From Lycocorax pyrrhopterus obiensis (taxonomy: Eukaryota > Chordata > Aves > Passeriformes > Paradisaeidae), in NCBI GenBank assembly GCA_014706295.1, contig JACSVZ010000007.1:55752975-55816974 (forward strand): DNA of 64,000 nucleotides. Reading direction: 5' to 3'. The first letter of the stretch is position 1, and every line of letters starts with the position of its first letter. Under the pieces are notes generated by a model. That model saw only the letters and a list, made by a program, of their open reading frames with translations. It was not told the DNA's origin and did no database searches. Of this stretch, positions 1 through 13,832 are shown in pieces. The translations under genes were made by a program, and so were the position numbers.

Positions 1-3000
1 CCCTGCCTTTATATCTTCCATGGAAAGTTTGCCCTCTGTGGTGAGTCTTCAAATTCCCATTAATTAGTCAAATTCTGTCAGTCTTGTCTGCTCATCTCAC
101 TTCTTCCCTTCACATCCATCAGTATCCTGCAGCACTTTGGGTACCTTCAGTGTAAGCTACAGGTGCTCAGCCATGGCTCGTTGGCTTGTGCCCTACAGGG
201 AGCCAAGGACAGCTCTCTGAACCACCACTTTTCTGAACTCCACGCGGTCATTTTCAGAGCTGTGTATCCTAGAGGAAATGGGAAGGTCTTTGGGGGTCAG
301 TCTTTGCGTTATGCGACATGAGACCTGTCACTTTGTCTTTCAGTTCCTTAGTTTCCCTGACGGATTGAAAGAATAACCGTGAGAACTTCTCTGCCTGACC
401 AGTGAGTGCTTTCTAAGCACATCCCTAAAACAGCACCGTTCAACTCAGGACCTCTCCAGGAGTGAACAAAACCAGCATTTTCACTCCTCAGCCCAATAAC
501 CTTCTCACTGAGACAGCAAGAGAAAGTCAGTTTGAAAATTTTAATTTTATTTTAGAAATGCTTGGCGCCAAGCAGAAGTCAAAGAAAGAAAGATAAAGCT
601 CTTCTACAAGTTGTCTCTCTTTTTTCCCATTCCTATCATCTTCTAATCAAACCAGCATGAGATATCAAGCAATTACAATGCTATTTGCTCCCTGCTGGAT
701 ACAACAATTAGCCTAAGATATCTAATGAAAGGAATTAAATTCTACATGTTTTATAGCAAATAGCTTTAATTTTAATTACAAATCCCAAATACATCATCTT
801 CAATAACGATCAGCCCATCACATCTGCTAGGGGCTGATGAGGATTTGCCTTTTGTGTGGTTTGGACGGAAAACTAAACCAGACTCTCCCCACACAAGAGC
901 CCTAGTGAAGAGAATGGAAATTAGGGTACAGCAAGGATCAGAGCCCACAAAATCCCTGCAGAATTTCCCAGACTTAGGCTGTTACCAGAAGGCTCTTCAT
1001 CTGCAGCTGTGAGAAGCATCCTTACACACCAGATCGGAGTTTGGGGATATATTTCACTGCTGAGTGGCTGTTACAGCTCCCCATTTGGACTCCATCCACA
1101 TAGTCCATTACATCTGCAACTGAAGCTCATTTTAGCAATTGTATTATGCCAGGTATCTATCTCTGAGCACAAGGCACCCCTCGGCACGCAGACAGCACTC
1201 CATTAAGAGCAGGTGAGGGCTCAGGGCAGCTCATCTCCCAAGCCTCCCACCTCTGCTTAGATGGGAATTGGAGATAGTGAAAGGTGAGGAACAGCCCAGA
1301 GCCAAATGCTGTCTGCCACACCTGTCTTTGAGCCCACCAGCCTCTGCTCAAGAGCACACAGCAGGGTCCACAAGCTGTCTCCAGATCCATGCTGATGGCT
1401 TTGGATTCCCTGTCCCAGCAAGTAAAAAAATCTCTGATGGACCTTGCTGTCCTGATCCAGTTTTGCTTTTGTTCTGAAATCTTTGCAGGCAGTTTTATCA
1501 CCCATTATGTGCCTGGCAGTAATTGCCAAGCAACCCGTGTCCCTTCTGAAGGGAAAACAGTATTTTTCTAAGTCACTCATGCACTTCTGAAAGTTTTACC
1601 TGTGAACAGTTTGGAAAAATGCGTAAAGTCTCCTCCTCAAAGTTGTATTTTTCTTCTTTGAGCACAGAAACAGCTAAAAAGAAAGCAAAATGTGTGTCTC
1701 TGTAGCTGAAAATCAAGCTGTGTTTTTGCAATAAGATCTATTATATATAATAAAATAAATGCTCTATTGCTTTTTCTGGTTTCATATTTTTATTCCAATA
1801 TATTTTAGTGAACTAACTGAGTGAAAATAAGCTGTGTTTGGGTCAATACAAAACCAAAATTTTTATTTTCACCACAATTTGAAGAGAAGCATCACAGAAA
1901 GACTGAGATTTAATTGCTGGGGGAGATTCACCATTTCCCTCCAGCTCTCCTGCTCCATGTTTGTTGAACCCCAGAGAGTTGTACTACAGTGGAAAAAGCC
2001 CAAAGCAAATACCTTCTGCCTGACAGCTACAGAGAGACCAACCCCTGGAGGGGGCTTGTGGCTCTGCCCCATCCTGCAGCCATCCCCAGCTCTCACGGGC
2101 ATCACTGAGCCGCCCTCTGACCCCCGATGGCTGCGAAAGACTGAGTGCTTCTGATAGTTCTTAAAGACCCTGTAATATACTGGGCGATCACTCCATGTTC
2201 ACGGCATTGTAGCTGACCTTCATTTTCATGTTATGATACCTCTTATTCCCACAGGCCTCCTAACTGCTTGCAGGGGCTACAATTTATACCTGTCACTTAC
2301 TCACAGCCACTCCTGAGAGAACTGCTGTTGCACAGGCCTGCATTTTTAATTCCATTTGCTGCTCAGAAGCAGCAGGAAATAAGAAATAAGGGTGAATCCT
2401 GGTTTCTGTGCATCCCAACACGATCACTCACGTAATACCACCAGATCTCCCCTGCTCCACCAGTGGGTTTTGCCTCTCTGGCTGTGGGGCTGCCTGACCA
2501 CACACAGATCTCAGACAGTGCTGCCATCCCAGAGACAGGCAACAGTAATCCATCATCCCTAATCTTTGTGCTGCACATCCACACTCCATCCACGCTGATT
2601 TGTCTCCTCCAGCATCCCGGCATAACTAATAACACCGGCATTTATAACAGCGGTATCACGCTGTGTGCCCCATCCAGCTCCATAATTCATACGCCGTGAT
2701 TTATTTGCTGTGGACACAACTAGAAAATATATTTGCTGCTTCCCTCCCCTCCTACGTGCAGTGTAACATCACTGAGGGATGTGGATGCAGCGCAGAGGCA
2801 CCCAAGCTGGGGAAGCATCCCCACAGCACAGCCCCAAGCAGGTTCAGCTCAGGGTCAGGAGCCAGGCAGCTGTTTGGTGTCACACTGCACCAAACAGCCT
2901 CTGCTGGGATTTAGCATCTTCTCTCTACATTCTGGGCAAATGCTGGACTGATCTGGAACTTTGTAGTGCACTGATCTGCTGGCTGGGATGACAGATTGTC

Positions 3001-4618
3001 AAAAGAACCAAAATGTCAAGAGGTAGGAATGATGTGTCAGAGGGTGCTTCAGGAGATCCTCTGGAAAGGACTGCTGTTGAAAAGAGATTCACCAGTGTCT
3101 GAAAATCCTTCATATAACGTTTGCCCGGCCCATATTTTAGCCCCTTCTGCAAAAAAGACTCCACAGCTCCCAGAAGCCTGTTGAGGTGCTTTGCCCTTCC
3201 TCCATTTAACACAATTCCTTTTTTAATTTATTCTGGTTGTGTGTAGTGGCCATGGGCAACAGCTAGCCACTATTATGAATGTACCATTTTTATATACATT
3301 ACATACAATGTGCATATTTCATGCAATGAAATAGTTAGGACCTAATCAATTCCTCCTCCTTTCTAAGCTTTCTCTAGTCCTGACTTTGTCCCCATTCCCC
3401 TGGTGGGTGTACACGTACAGGTTTCAGTGTGCTGGGAAACACTACCCAATAACTCACCACAGTGATACAGGGTGATACAGAGGTACTACAACAGCCATAA
3501 CTCAGGAGATGAAACACAGCAAATGGCCAACTCTCGTCTTTCTCCAGCCTTTCTTGGGGATTCCTGGTTGAGGAAACCACCACAAGATCCACATGCAAGG
3601 CTGGCTCCACAGCCAGGGATCTGGACTGGCATCTCTGCAGGTTCAGAGAAAGGAACTGACCCTCCATCTCCTGCATCCCCTGTCTGGGAATACCAGCTCT
3701 CACAAGGTGGGATTGTCCCTCTGTCCTACACTTAGCAACATACACACATGCAATTTAAATATCTGGTTCTCAGTTTAGTACAGAAAATATCATAAAACCA
3801 CAACATCTCTTGCTAAAGTGGAATATTCCTTTCAGAAATAATCCAGTTCACAGGAATGTCCCAAAACAGCACACATAAAACACGGTGCCTTTTTGCTGTG
3901 ATTTGTTCCCCAAATTGCTCTGCTTTGACCATTCATATAGGCATTGTCTGAGCACGGAGCAGGGAGTGGTTTAAGACATAATTGCTTTACCCATCATCAC
4001 CAGAAACACCTGTTTTGCAGGTCTGGGATGTTTAGATTTCTAATGATATAACTGTCTCCAGAAAGCTCTAGAGGTTTTTTGGCTCTCAGGCCTTAAGGTT
4101 ATGACAGTGATGTATGGAAAATCTATCTCTGAAGAAGTAAAGGTTTTTAACATTTATTCTGTCATCCGAAACATATAGGTAGTGACTAGGTCAAAGTGGG
4201 GTTACAGACAGTGAAGTGAGTAAAAAAAAAAAGAAAGAACCAGTAAAAATATTCTACAATTCTAATGGAAAAATTTCCAAAATATTGTATTTACAAATAC
4301 TCACAGTCATGTCTTCTTATATGTGCGATTTTGGCCATCTTGGAAATGAGAAGTTTTATACTGTGATTTTCACGGTGATATCTAAACAAAATAGGAAAAT
4401 TTTCCCAGGGGCAAATGCACTGCAGCCTGTATAACCTTTTTCAATAAAGCAATGATTTTTCTAAAACATCCATTTTTAAAGCACCCATTTTCATATCTTT
4501 TTTTAATAAAAAAAAATTTAAACAGTTTGACAGAATTTCTCTGGGAAGAAGATCTACTGATATGTGTTCACAGCAAGGTGCCACCCTCATTTTCCCAACC
4601 TTCCTCTGTTTTTTTCTG
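1..4618. other. Intergenic, nothing recognised
   Basis: I see no exon with a convincing protein match, no CR1 copy and no CpG-rich patch here. Open frames are short (about 120 codons or fewer), overlap on both strands and lack splice or family support, so I read them as chance. Short A-rich runs occur near 4220 and 4500. Confidence 0.5.
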
Positions 4619-4740
4619 ATTAGACTATAAGTTCTTTGAGAAAAAGATTGTCTCTCGGTGGGGGAACTCCCAGAGGCAGGGACTTCCTGGGTGCCTGTGC
4701 ACTGCCCAGAACAAATACATACTACTCTGACAGAGTCCAG
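4619..4740 (+). repeat. Degraded L2/L3/MIR-like ancient retroelement 3' part
   Basis: The stretch starts with 'TTAGACTATAAGTTCTTTGAG' less its first base, then continues with an 'aggcagggact' block and a 'ctgcccagaacaaatacata' ending. This follows the order 'agactgtaagctctttgggcaggga ... cagcacctagcacaa' that I recall from the 3' region of old amniote L2/L3/CR1-type LINEs. The copy is heavily diverged, so the exact family is uncertain. A RepeatMasker run would settle it. Confidence 0.45.
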
Positions 4741-6476
4741 CTATGTACTAGACCTTATAGCAATCATGTAAAGAGAAATATAATTCCACTTTATGGACTT
4801 AGTGTGGACAATTTAAAGTTTGCTTGCATTTGATTTGAAAGATAACCCCTGCATGATAAAAGGGTGCAGATAGCTCCAAAAAATTGCCTTTGACCTACTG
4901 ACTTCGGCAAAGTGGTCAGTGGAAAAAGGTGTCCATGTCTTCATTCAAGGAGATGAAAAGACTCCTGAGGCATCTGGCCATCAAGCAGCCAGGAATGGGA
5001 AAATGCTTGGCGTCTGGCTCCAGTGAAATGCAGCCTCCGTCCTGCTGGAAGTTTATCCAAATCAAACATTGATGATGATCGCTTTAGCAAATGAGTGAAT
5101 GGCAGAACACAGAGGTGTTTCTGACAATGTATATATGGTCCAGGTTCCTGTTCCCAGCAATATACTGGGAGGATAGAGATATTGCTGTTACTTGATGCAG
5201 TTGCACAAAATCTTTACCAAAATATTCACACAAACATTAGAAGGTCTTTGAGTTTCAGCATGTGCCATTAAGTTTTGAAGTTTCTCTGACTTTCACCTCT
5301 GAGTTTTTTGTACCCCTGCCTGTACACTTACACACAGATAAGTGTAAGTGTGAGAGTTTTCCCTCCCTTTCTATACAACATGGCAATGTCAAACAGCTTG
5401 TGGATCCCTGCAAAATGGGCGGTTGCTGTAGGCATGGTATCTGCATGTAACTATTGTCCAGGCATGCTCTTTATATATCTCTTTTCATGCGACCTTGATA
5501 AATGTGGCCTGCTTAATATGGCTAAGATGAATGAGGCAATAATTTCTGGACAAGACACCAGACAGGCAGACTGGTTTGATTTACAAGGCTATGTTAATAA
5601 ATACTGGTGGCATGTTTTGTTCTTCAGGTTGCTGGATGTGAGGCTCTGCTTCTGGGCTGTTGTCAGAGCAAGGCTGCGAATTCACCTGCTGCAGCTGAGC
5701 TATGAGGGGGAAAGTACAGCAGGGCTGGGAGGAAAACAGGGTGAGAGCAGTTACCTGAGCCATGCTGCAGGTGCAATTTTTGCCATATGAGGTAGGTGAT
5801 GCAATTTGTGGTATCAGAAATTTACAGGAACTTCACTGTGCCTCCAAGCTGGTTAATATTCAAATACCCAGTGTCTCAGCAGCACAACATTTCTTCCGCA
5901 TGTTGTGTTTTCTCTTTTCTGAGGAGGAGTTAGTGTTGGTGTGGAAATAGTTGGATTTTAGAGTTATGTCCAGCAGGGTGAAGCTCTCCAGAAACTTCCC
6001 TCCCATGTGAAGTATCAGGAGCGGCGACTCCAAGGGCATGTGACACTCAAAGGAAGCTGTGTCCAGCACAACCACCAGAAGCAAATGAGGACTGGTCTCA
6101 TGTCAATGAGGGAGACCTCTGAGCAGAAGAGAAACTCTGCACCTAAATTAACAAACTACATCAGGTGCCAAAGTAGAGTGACATCAGCATTTGTCCTCTC
6201 ACGCAAATGAGAATATGGTTTCTGAGTCCCCAGAGAGGTGTTTTTGTAACCTAAGTCCTAATAGTTACCCTACTTTTCTTACCTTAGACACCTTTTAGTG
6301 CTTGGAGGCCTTTAGTAGAGCTTATCAGTCAATGCTACTCTATGTTGACAAAATATAAGTAAATTAATATTGGGTCAAACAAGACATGGTGGGAATGTTG
6401 CACGTAATGAGAAATAGAATCAGATTCCAATCCTGGCAAATTTTAAAAAAAGATCCCAGCTAGAAGAATTTTGAAA

Positions 6477-6545
6477 GAAAAAACAAACAAAAAACCAACC
6501 CAAACCGAACACTCCCCCCCAAAAAACCACAACCCCCCCCACCAA
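6477..6545. repeat. A/C-rich low-complexity tract
   Basis: The tract is built from runs of A interrupted by CC, CAA and C7-C8 blocks (for example 'ccccccc' followed by 'aaaaaacc'). It is almost free of G and has no fixed unit. It is a degenerate simple repeat with no sign of coding. Confidence 0.7.
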
Positions 6546-8418
6546 TCATAATTTGATTGACTTTTCATTATTTTTAGTCCCTGAATTTTCATATCATACA
6601 CCAGTCACAAACTTTCAACTTTGAATTTGCGTCATAAAACTGCATTTTGGGAGTGGTGGGAGACAGTAACGTGAGAGAACAGGCAGTGAGTGTGACTCTC
6701 CTACCCTTTTCTCCTCGCACATGGGGTCAGCAAAACATTTCTGCACAACTGCTGGTACGAGTTTAAGAGACAAAACTACAGGAATAGAACTAAAATGCCT
6801 GAAGGCCAGAGGCACATCAGAATTCCTGTGGCATGGTTGCACCAGTTTATAATTCACAGAGAAAAATACAGACTGATTTTTATTTCTGTGTGCTCTCTGC
6901 AGCTGCACTTTGCCCCTTTTATAAGCTACAGCCTTATTTCCTTTCAGCCCTTCGAAATTCTTTCATGGCCTCCATTTCTGTATCATTGATGTGCAATGGG
7001 TGTTAGTGCCATTTATTGGAAACATCAACCTTTCACTTCTACTTCAGTAAAGCTAACTGGGAATAGGAAACCATGAATCTTGTTTTGGTCATAAAAATCC
7101 AGAAGTTAAAGAGGGTGCCGAGCCACCTGGCATTTATGGGATTCTGCTCACAGGTGCTTCTCTCTTGTGGCTGGAAAAAGAGGATATTTTTTACGTTGCT
7201 ACCCTTGACAAAGTGTGGATTTATCTCGGGGAAAAAAAAAATCATCTCAGTGGCTTCCCCTAGCAGAAAATTACACACCTCTACCACTCTGTCTGTGAAT
7301 GGCAACTTGTCCAAGATATTTACCTTGCCTCTGGTTTTAGCTGAGGCTCAGAGTATGCTGACAACCCCATCATTCTGCTACTGGACCTGATGTGGAACAC
7401 TTCTACCTCTGCATTTCTAAAGGAATTGCATGTAGTCTGAGCTTGTAGAACTTAAGCCTGGAAAGGGCTGTCAAAACCTGTCACTCTTATCCCCTGCCTC
7501 ACCCTAGTTTATTTTCCACCAGACTCAGGGATTTATCCACACTTCTTCAGCAGTGGTAGGGAGCCCAGTCTGGAGTTTTCTGCCTCTCTGCTTTGCATGG
7601 CTCAGGAAAGCAAAGCAGTCATCCAGGTCAGAGTGTAAGGAAATTCTTTCAGGAATTGTTATCCATTAACAGAAAGAATTGGAGCAAGGGCCAAAGCAAC
7701 TTACCTGTCACCTGAAGTGGGACAGGGGATGTCCTGGACATGAATATTTCTTTTTTTTTTTTTCCCAAATCCCCAGACTGCAAAAAAAAGTCATCATTTT
7801 AAAATAAATATGCTTCTTCTCAAGCTTTGCAACTGAATCAAATGTATGACGTGCACCAGGATTTATTTTTTCACATCCTGAAAAATAATCCACAGTTTCA
7901 GTCCAGACAAAATCTCTGCCATCACAGTCAGAGACTTGCTCACAGGCAGAACCTTGGCTGAACCCCACTAAAATGGGGCATAATGGGAATCTTGTTCTGC
8001 TCCCAGCCAGCACAGCAGAGAGGGACTAAATTCTGGGAAAAGGTGCCTGTACCTAAGGTAATAGATGGGCCCTAAACTCACAGAAAACGCAATTTAATTC
8101 CATTTAAGGGCTAAAATTCTCTGTGTTCTTTGGGAATCTGAAGTGTTACGAGCATGTACAGGATCAATGCTGGCATATTTTCACTTTCTCAGACAGGACT
8201 GACGGTAACTCAATGAGAGTGAAGGACAGTCGGTGAGACTGGGATGGTGGAGCACAGGACAGTGCCATGGTAGGAACAGACTGGTAAAGGTGCCTGTTTA
8301 CTTCAGTTTGCTGAGCACAATTTGTCAAGGCAATTGCTCTTCCCAGCCCCAAAAGTGAGTAAAGCTGTCAGGACTGTGGTACTCATGTGTTTCCAGGAAA
8401 ACAAGCCAGTGGCCAAAA

Positions 8419-8467
8419 TTCTCTCTCCTTCCCTCTTTCTCCCTCTTCTCTCCCTCTCTGCCCTCTC
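8419..8467. repeat. Polypyrimidine (C/T) tract
   Basis: Nearly 50 bases of CT-rich sequence ('ctctctccttccctctttct' and similar) are followed by 'ctctctgccctctctac'. The purine strand explains the Glu/Arg/Lys-rich stretch seen in the overlapping minus-strand open frame. No gene is implied. Confidence 0.65.
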
Positions 8468-11400
8468 TACATACTGAAGTCTGTAATGACTTAGTGCATC
8501 TTAACAGTCTCCTGTGCACCAGCAGATGCCCAGAAATTGTCTCTATGCAAACTCCTAGAGAGGGCAAGCACAAAGTAATCCAGTTTATTTCGGCATCCGC
8601 AATGTATTGCAAGGAGGAGTTTCTCAGCTTAAATGTACTCTGGCAATTAATTTTTTTTCGTTTTTTTTCAAACCTGTTAATCTCACCTCTTCTCCCCAGC
8701 TCCCCAGCTGGGAGAACCACAGAGCAGTTCCTCCCGAGTTGTCCTGGGCATGCCATTCCTCGTTTTGTAATCTCTAATTGTATCCTACCTAGACCAAACC
8801 TTCTCTGAGCTGTAGCATCCTTGTCTGTGCAGCCATTCCTTTCCCACACATCTGGGTATCTGTGCTGCCTTTTTCCAGCCCTTCTCTCTCCTTTTAGAGA
8901 TGAGCAGAGCCAAGATGCACACAGTACTCAGCATGTGGCTGCATATCATTTAGTTCTCTTTTCTTCTTAATAATTTCTAGGTGTTAGTTCGTTTATTTGA
9001 TGATGATTAATGACAATAATCTGATGATTGTACCCTGGCATTTGTAGAGAGCCAAGACGTTAAGGGTAAGGGGTGTAACAAAGCTCCTTGGCATTGCTAT
9101 CATGCATGTGAGCCCTGGCAGTGGTGGGGGCAGGCATGGAATTACTCTGTGAAACTCGGGGAGCTAAACTGATTTTCAGTCAGAATGTAGTTAGCAAAGA
9201 AGTCACCAAGCAGGAAAACAGACCGACCAGGGCTTGACTGGAATATGGGATCAAGAGGCAACAAGAAATTGGTAGGGAGTTGCAAACCTATCAGAAGAAA
9301 GGAAAGAATCCTTCAAAGCCAAGAACAAAGCAGCGTCTGTCGGGAGCACAGCGATGAGTTAATTGAAGCGTCTCTCTTCGCTCTCCTCCTCTCTGGCTGT
9401 GAGAGCACCTGCTATCACTTAAAGGCAGCTCTCACTGTCACTTTCTCCTTTGGTTCACGTGCACTTGCTCATCCTTTGAGCTTTAATCTTTTGCTATTGA
9501 TTTCCACCCTGTTAGCTGAAATACTGTCCTGCTCTTTGAGAAAGGCAATCGCCCAGACCACACCATTGCAAATAATATGTACTTTGGAAAACAATGATTG
9601 AATTCCCGTATTATCCGCTGAAGCAAAAAAACTCTACCCTGCCTAAAAGAAAATGCTCTGCAGAGATAAGATCATAGAAATTCATCAAACTGGCTTCAGG
9701 GGTTTTGTGTGTGTGCATGTATTGTCTATTTTTTTCTTTTTCTTTATTTTAATTTGCACCACCCTGGAGAGATGCTGAGATTAAAATGCGTTATCCTTAG
9801 ATACAGGGGCTAACCAATGCAGTGAGTTCTGTCACTCAGAATTCAGACTGTAATTCACTCTTGGAAATTGCAGATCCATCCTGAGATAAATTTCAGCTAG
9901 AGTGCAAAAGAGCCAGCTACAGTTTTACATGCATATTTAGTTCGTATCTATGTATATACAAATCTTCTGATAAACTGCCATAAATCTGCTACCATATGTT
10001 TCAATGATTCAAAGGAGAACTCTGTGAACATAAGTTTTATTCCTCCCTCAAAATGTCACATGAGAAATAAAATGTACCCATGTCTTATCTGCTGATCTGT
10101 AGAACTTTAAAGGCCATCAATTTACTTTATTATTATTATTTCACTAAAACATGGCACATTTGATAGCAGAAGCTACTGTTAAATATCACTGCCTCAGATT
10201 ACTGAAGTACCTTTAGCTCTAGACCTAGGTATCTAAAGTTAGGCCCAGCTTTTTGGTTAAGTGTTCCCTTTTTTTTTGAGATATCTGTACTATCAGTTTA
10301 GTGTTCTCCAGATTTTCACATTCGGACACGTAGGATTTCTCTCCTCCTCATGCCATTTTCTGGCTTTTCTTTTGTAATGTAGTAGAAGTGGCTCTTAAAA
10401 CTTTCTACAAGGGTATTACATCCATAACAAGAGCTATCCCATTTTAGTAGCAATTCAGATATAATGGAAAGACATATTAAATTGGAGGTGATGTTACATT
10501 AAAATCATGCCATTATAAAAACAATAGAGCATTAAAACCAGTATTATAACAGAAATATTTTAATAAAGGCACTAAATAAACCAAACAAAAGAAAACCAGG
10601 GATGAAACAGGGACAATAAGAGTTTTTTATTGCCATGCTGATTTTGCTTTGTTTTAATGTATTGACGGAATATTTCATTGCAACAGCTCCATAATTTTAT
10701 CATAAATGTAAGCCATAAAGCATGCTTCTTGCAGGCAGTGTAATTATTTAATTTCCTTTCCAACGGTAGGAAAGGGCACGTGCAGTACATGGAAAAAGCA
10801 GAATGAATTATGGACTGGATGGAAATCCCTTCCTGCTGTGCAGGAGGCTGTATTTCCTGCATTTCCTCTGCCAGAGGAGATGTAGAGGGAGTGGGGAGAG
10901 CTGGTCCTCAAGGACCTGCCTGGGAGAGTGTGTGGCATGAAGAAAACTGATGGCAGCATTGCCGGGAGTCCCCACAGAACACCAAAAATATAAGTGTGGG
11001 TAAAAAAATCCCATCTGGAGAGAAGTAAATGATTGGTAAATGTTTGCTCAGTTGCACAAAGATGGAGCGATAAAATGTGGCTTAAAGTTGTGTTAAACAA
11101 CTTCAAAAAATGTGTCAAACAGCTGCAACTTCACCTTCTTCTTTGGGAGTAAAGCCCGCTCCCCTTGCACAGAAAAGTGTAGAGAAAGCTCCTGGTGTGA
11201 GATTTGCACACATAGCTTCTATCCAGAATGTGCTCAGTGTAAGTAAGAGAGGTGGGGGTCTGAGTGGGGGGAGAAGACTTCTTTAAAATTGCTTTCAAAA
11301 CCTTATCAACAGTTTATTCAGAAATTTTGTAAACGCAATTGAGTTTTCTACCTCATTTTCCGGGGACTGCTCCTGGGAATCCCAGCAAAGGTGAGGCTCT

Positions 11401-13553
11401 GGGAATTTGAGCTTGAAGAAAACTTTTCTGGCTCCCTGGCAGCCTCTAAAATTCTGGGAGCTCAAACTCCCATATCCCCAACTGGACTCTTATTGCCCTT
11501 ATCACCTTCTTTACCCTTTTCCACACAACCCCCACAGATTCCATTACATCACTGCTAAGTTGGGTTAAATGAAGACTTCAGGGTGTGGAAAATCATGCAA
11601 GTCATGTGTTCACATATAGTGTTTTTCCATTCTGAGTAATGAGTTCTTCTTTATTTATTTAATAAACAATGGAAATATAAGCAATTACTAATGAGTCTGT
11701 GGGGATGGCAGCCCTTGTGATAAGCTCTATTTTTAATGAACTTCATTCCATCTCAACCCCTAAATATTTTTTTCAGGATATATTGTAGGAAATACTACTC
11801 CTTTAAAAGCCTGGAAAGCCGAAGAAGCCACTGAAATCTGTAATTGAAATGCAAATGGAAAGCCCCTGGCACACCAAATCAATTTTTCTCTTAATAAGAG
11901 ACGGAAATAGAATGCGACAGAGAAAAGTCCTGATGCTCTACATAAAGACAAAGCTTTCTGAGTGGTCTGGTGCAAAACAGGAATTCCTGTTTGCTGTAGT
12001 CACACTTTTAGACCGGTCCATTGTCAAGTGATGATGTGACACAATTAAGAGGCTGCTGTTTGGTTACAGAAGCCGTTTTCTTCAAGGTACAAATCTCCCT
12101 GAAGACCATAAAAGAAGCATTTCTAAGCTCACATCTGCAGTGCCTGGCCTCACCGTATTCACAGCTCCTCCAGACAAACTCACTGTGGGGTAAGTGTCAG
12201 TTCTGTGTCTCATTGCCCTGGTTTTGCCCCGGTACTGGGATACCTGGAGCAGAGATAACCTCACTGTGCCCGGCTCATTATCGATGCCTGGCTCACATGA
12301 TCGTGTTTCAGTGTTTGATCCAAAGATCACAGAAGTTAATGGAAAGATTCACCTTGACTTCTGTCCATAATTAGGGTGGAGGAGAGCAGAGAGGATTGAC
12401 TTTTTAGCACCTGAATGATTCATGTAATCAATAAATAGACAGAGTTAACATAGTCAAACCAGGTATTCTCCTGAAGAGTTTTAAAGGAAACTTAACTTTC
12501 TATACAAACCTTCTATGGATAGAAAGTTTTCAACCAGAAACAACGTTTTTTAAACGTTTTGTTTGCTTTTCAAGAACCATTCTCTCCAGTTTTATTTGAA
12601 CTAACTCAGCTTAAACTGATCTACCATAATTCCATTCAGAGCACAAACACGAAGTTAGGCAGTGATATAGATTTTCTGATGCATCCAATCAGAACATAGA
12701 TGATTCAATTCCTAAAAATTAAGAAAAAAATCATTTAACAAATAAAGAAATATTTTTTGATTGCAAAAGTGCTTTCTGCTGGATCTATGTAAGAGCCCGG
12801 AGGTTGTGAGGGTGAGAGTCCTGGCAATAAGGATTACGTGTGGTCAGAGCAGGGTCAGGGGAACCATTGTGATGTTTGAAACCTCTCATGGGGTCAGCCC
12901 AGTAAAGCCTTCACAATTTCTGTCCCCTGCCCCCAATTCTGCTCAGGTCAGACATGGTGCTCATCCCCCCTGTGCCCCAATGGCCCCTCTGCCTGAGGTA
13001 CAAAGCATCTTCTCTCAGCTCTCTATTGAAAATCACTCTGAGTGGCAGGAAGGAGGCAGTGCTGTGATGCACTTCACACATCTTTATGTCTGGAAAAGAA
13101 TAAAAGCTCCATACAGGGCCATTTAAGATGCTGAGAGCTGGCGGGTGTGTGTGACCTTGATGTACAAAATGCCATCTTCACTTTTCCATTTTCCTCCCTT
13201 AGCAGAGAATAATTACATTAGTGGGAGATTTCAATCCAAGAGCAACCTGTTCCACTGACGTGAGCAAGAATATTCTGGTGATTGATTTCAGTGGCTTTTA
13301 GATCACACTTGGGAGTGCTAACTCTGCACAATGCTGGAATACTGTCCACTGGGGTTAACTCAGGTTACACTTCCCATGAAGACTCTGGGAAGCTTCACAG
13401 GTTCTGGGACATCAGTCTCAGAAAGGGCTGCAAGGTGTTGCAGAGGAAAGTGTGACAGCAACACTGGGAGCCACATGCCTGGCTGACTCAGGGAAACACT
13501 GACACAGATTTTCAGATTTCTGTACATACTGCTGGTGTGTACTCTTTTGATCC

Positions 13554-13832
13554 TCACCAGGACAAAGGGTAATGGCTTTTAAACTGACACAGGGCAGGTT
13601 TAGATTGGATATTAGGAAGAAATTCTTTACCCAGAGAGTGGTGAGGCACTGGGACCGGTTGCCCAGAGAAGCTGTGGAAGGCCCATCCCTGGAAGTGTTC
13701 CAAGGTCAGACTGGACAGGGCTTTGAGCAACCTGGTGTAGTGGAAGGTGTCTCTGTCCATGGTGAGAGGGGTTGGAACTGAGTGGTCCCTAAGGTCCCTT
13801 CCACCCCAAGCATTCCATGATTCCATAATCAA
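13554..13832 (+). mobile_element. CR1 LINE, 5'-truncated
   Basis: This is the 3' end of a chicken-repeat-1 non-LTR retrotransposon. It begins in the last part of ORF2, where the frame recalls the '...[11 protein letters not shown]' and '...[11 protein letters not shown]' block, followed by '...SLEVFQ'. It continues through the 'ggttggaactgag...' 3' segment and ends in 'ttccatgattccat', a variant of the CR1 8-bp tail repeat. The reverse transcriptase core is missing, so the copy is dead. Confidence 0.9.

Larger units (their letters stand above)
4741..13553. other. Intergenic, no gene recognised
   Basis: The stretch holds chance ORFs, an A/C-rich low-complexity tract at about 6477-6545 and a polypyrimidine tract at about 8419-8467. 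The longest open frame (8325-8849, minus, 174 codons) runs through that polypyrimidine tract and resembles no family I know. No recent mobile element is visible. Confidence 0.45.

Noticed and set aside
5308..5790. 160-codon plus-strand open frame with Cys/Trp-rich segments
   Set aside because: No signal of a known family, no promoter and no splice partner. Treated as chance.
7441..7540. Possible old inverted CR1 ('gcctggaaagggctgtcaaa')
   Set aside because: Word order does not follow the CR1 consensus beyond a few short matches.
8325..8849. 174-codon minus-strand open frame
   Set aside because: It runs through a polypyrimidine tract, giving Glu/Arg/Lys-rich low-complexity protein. No family resemblance or splice context.
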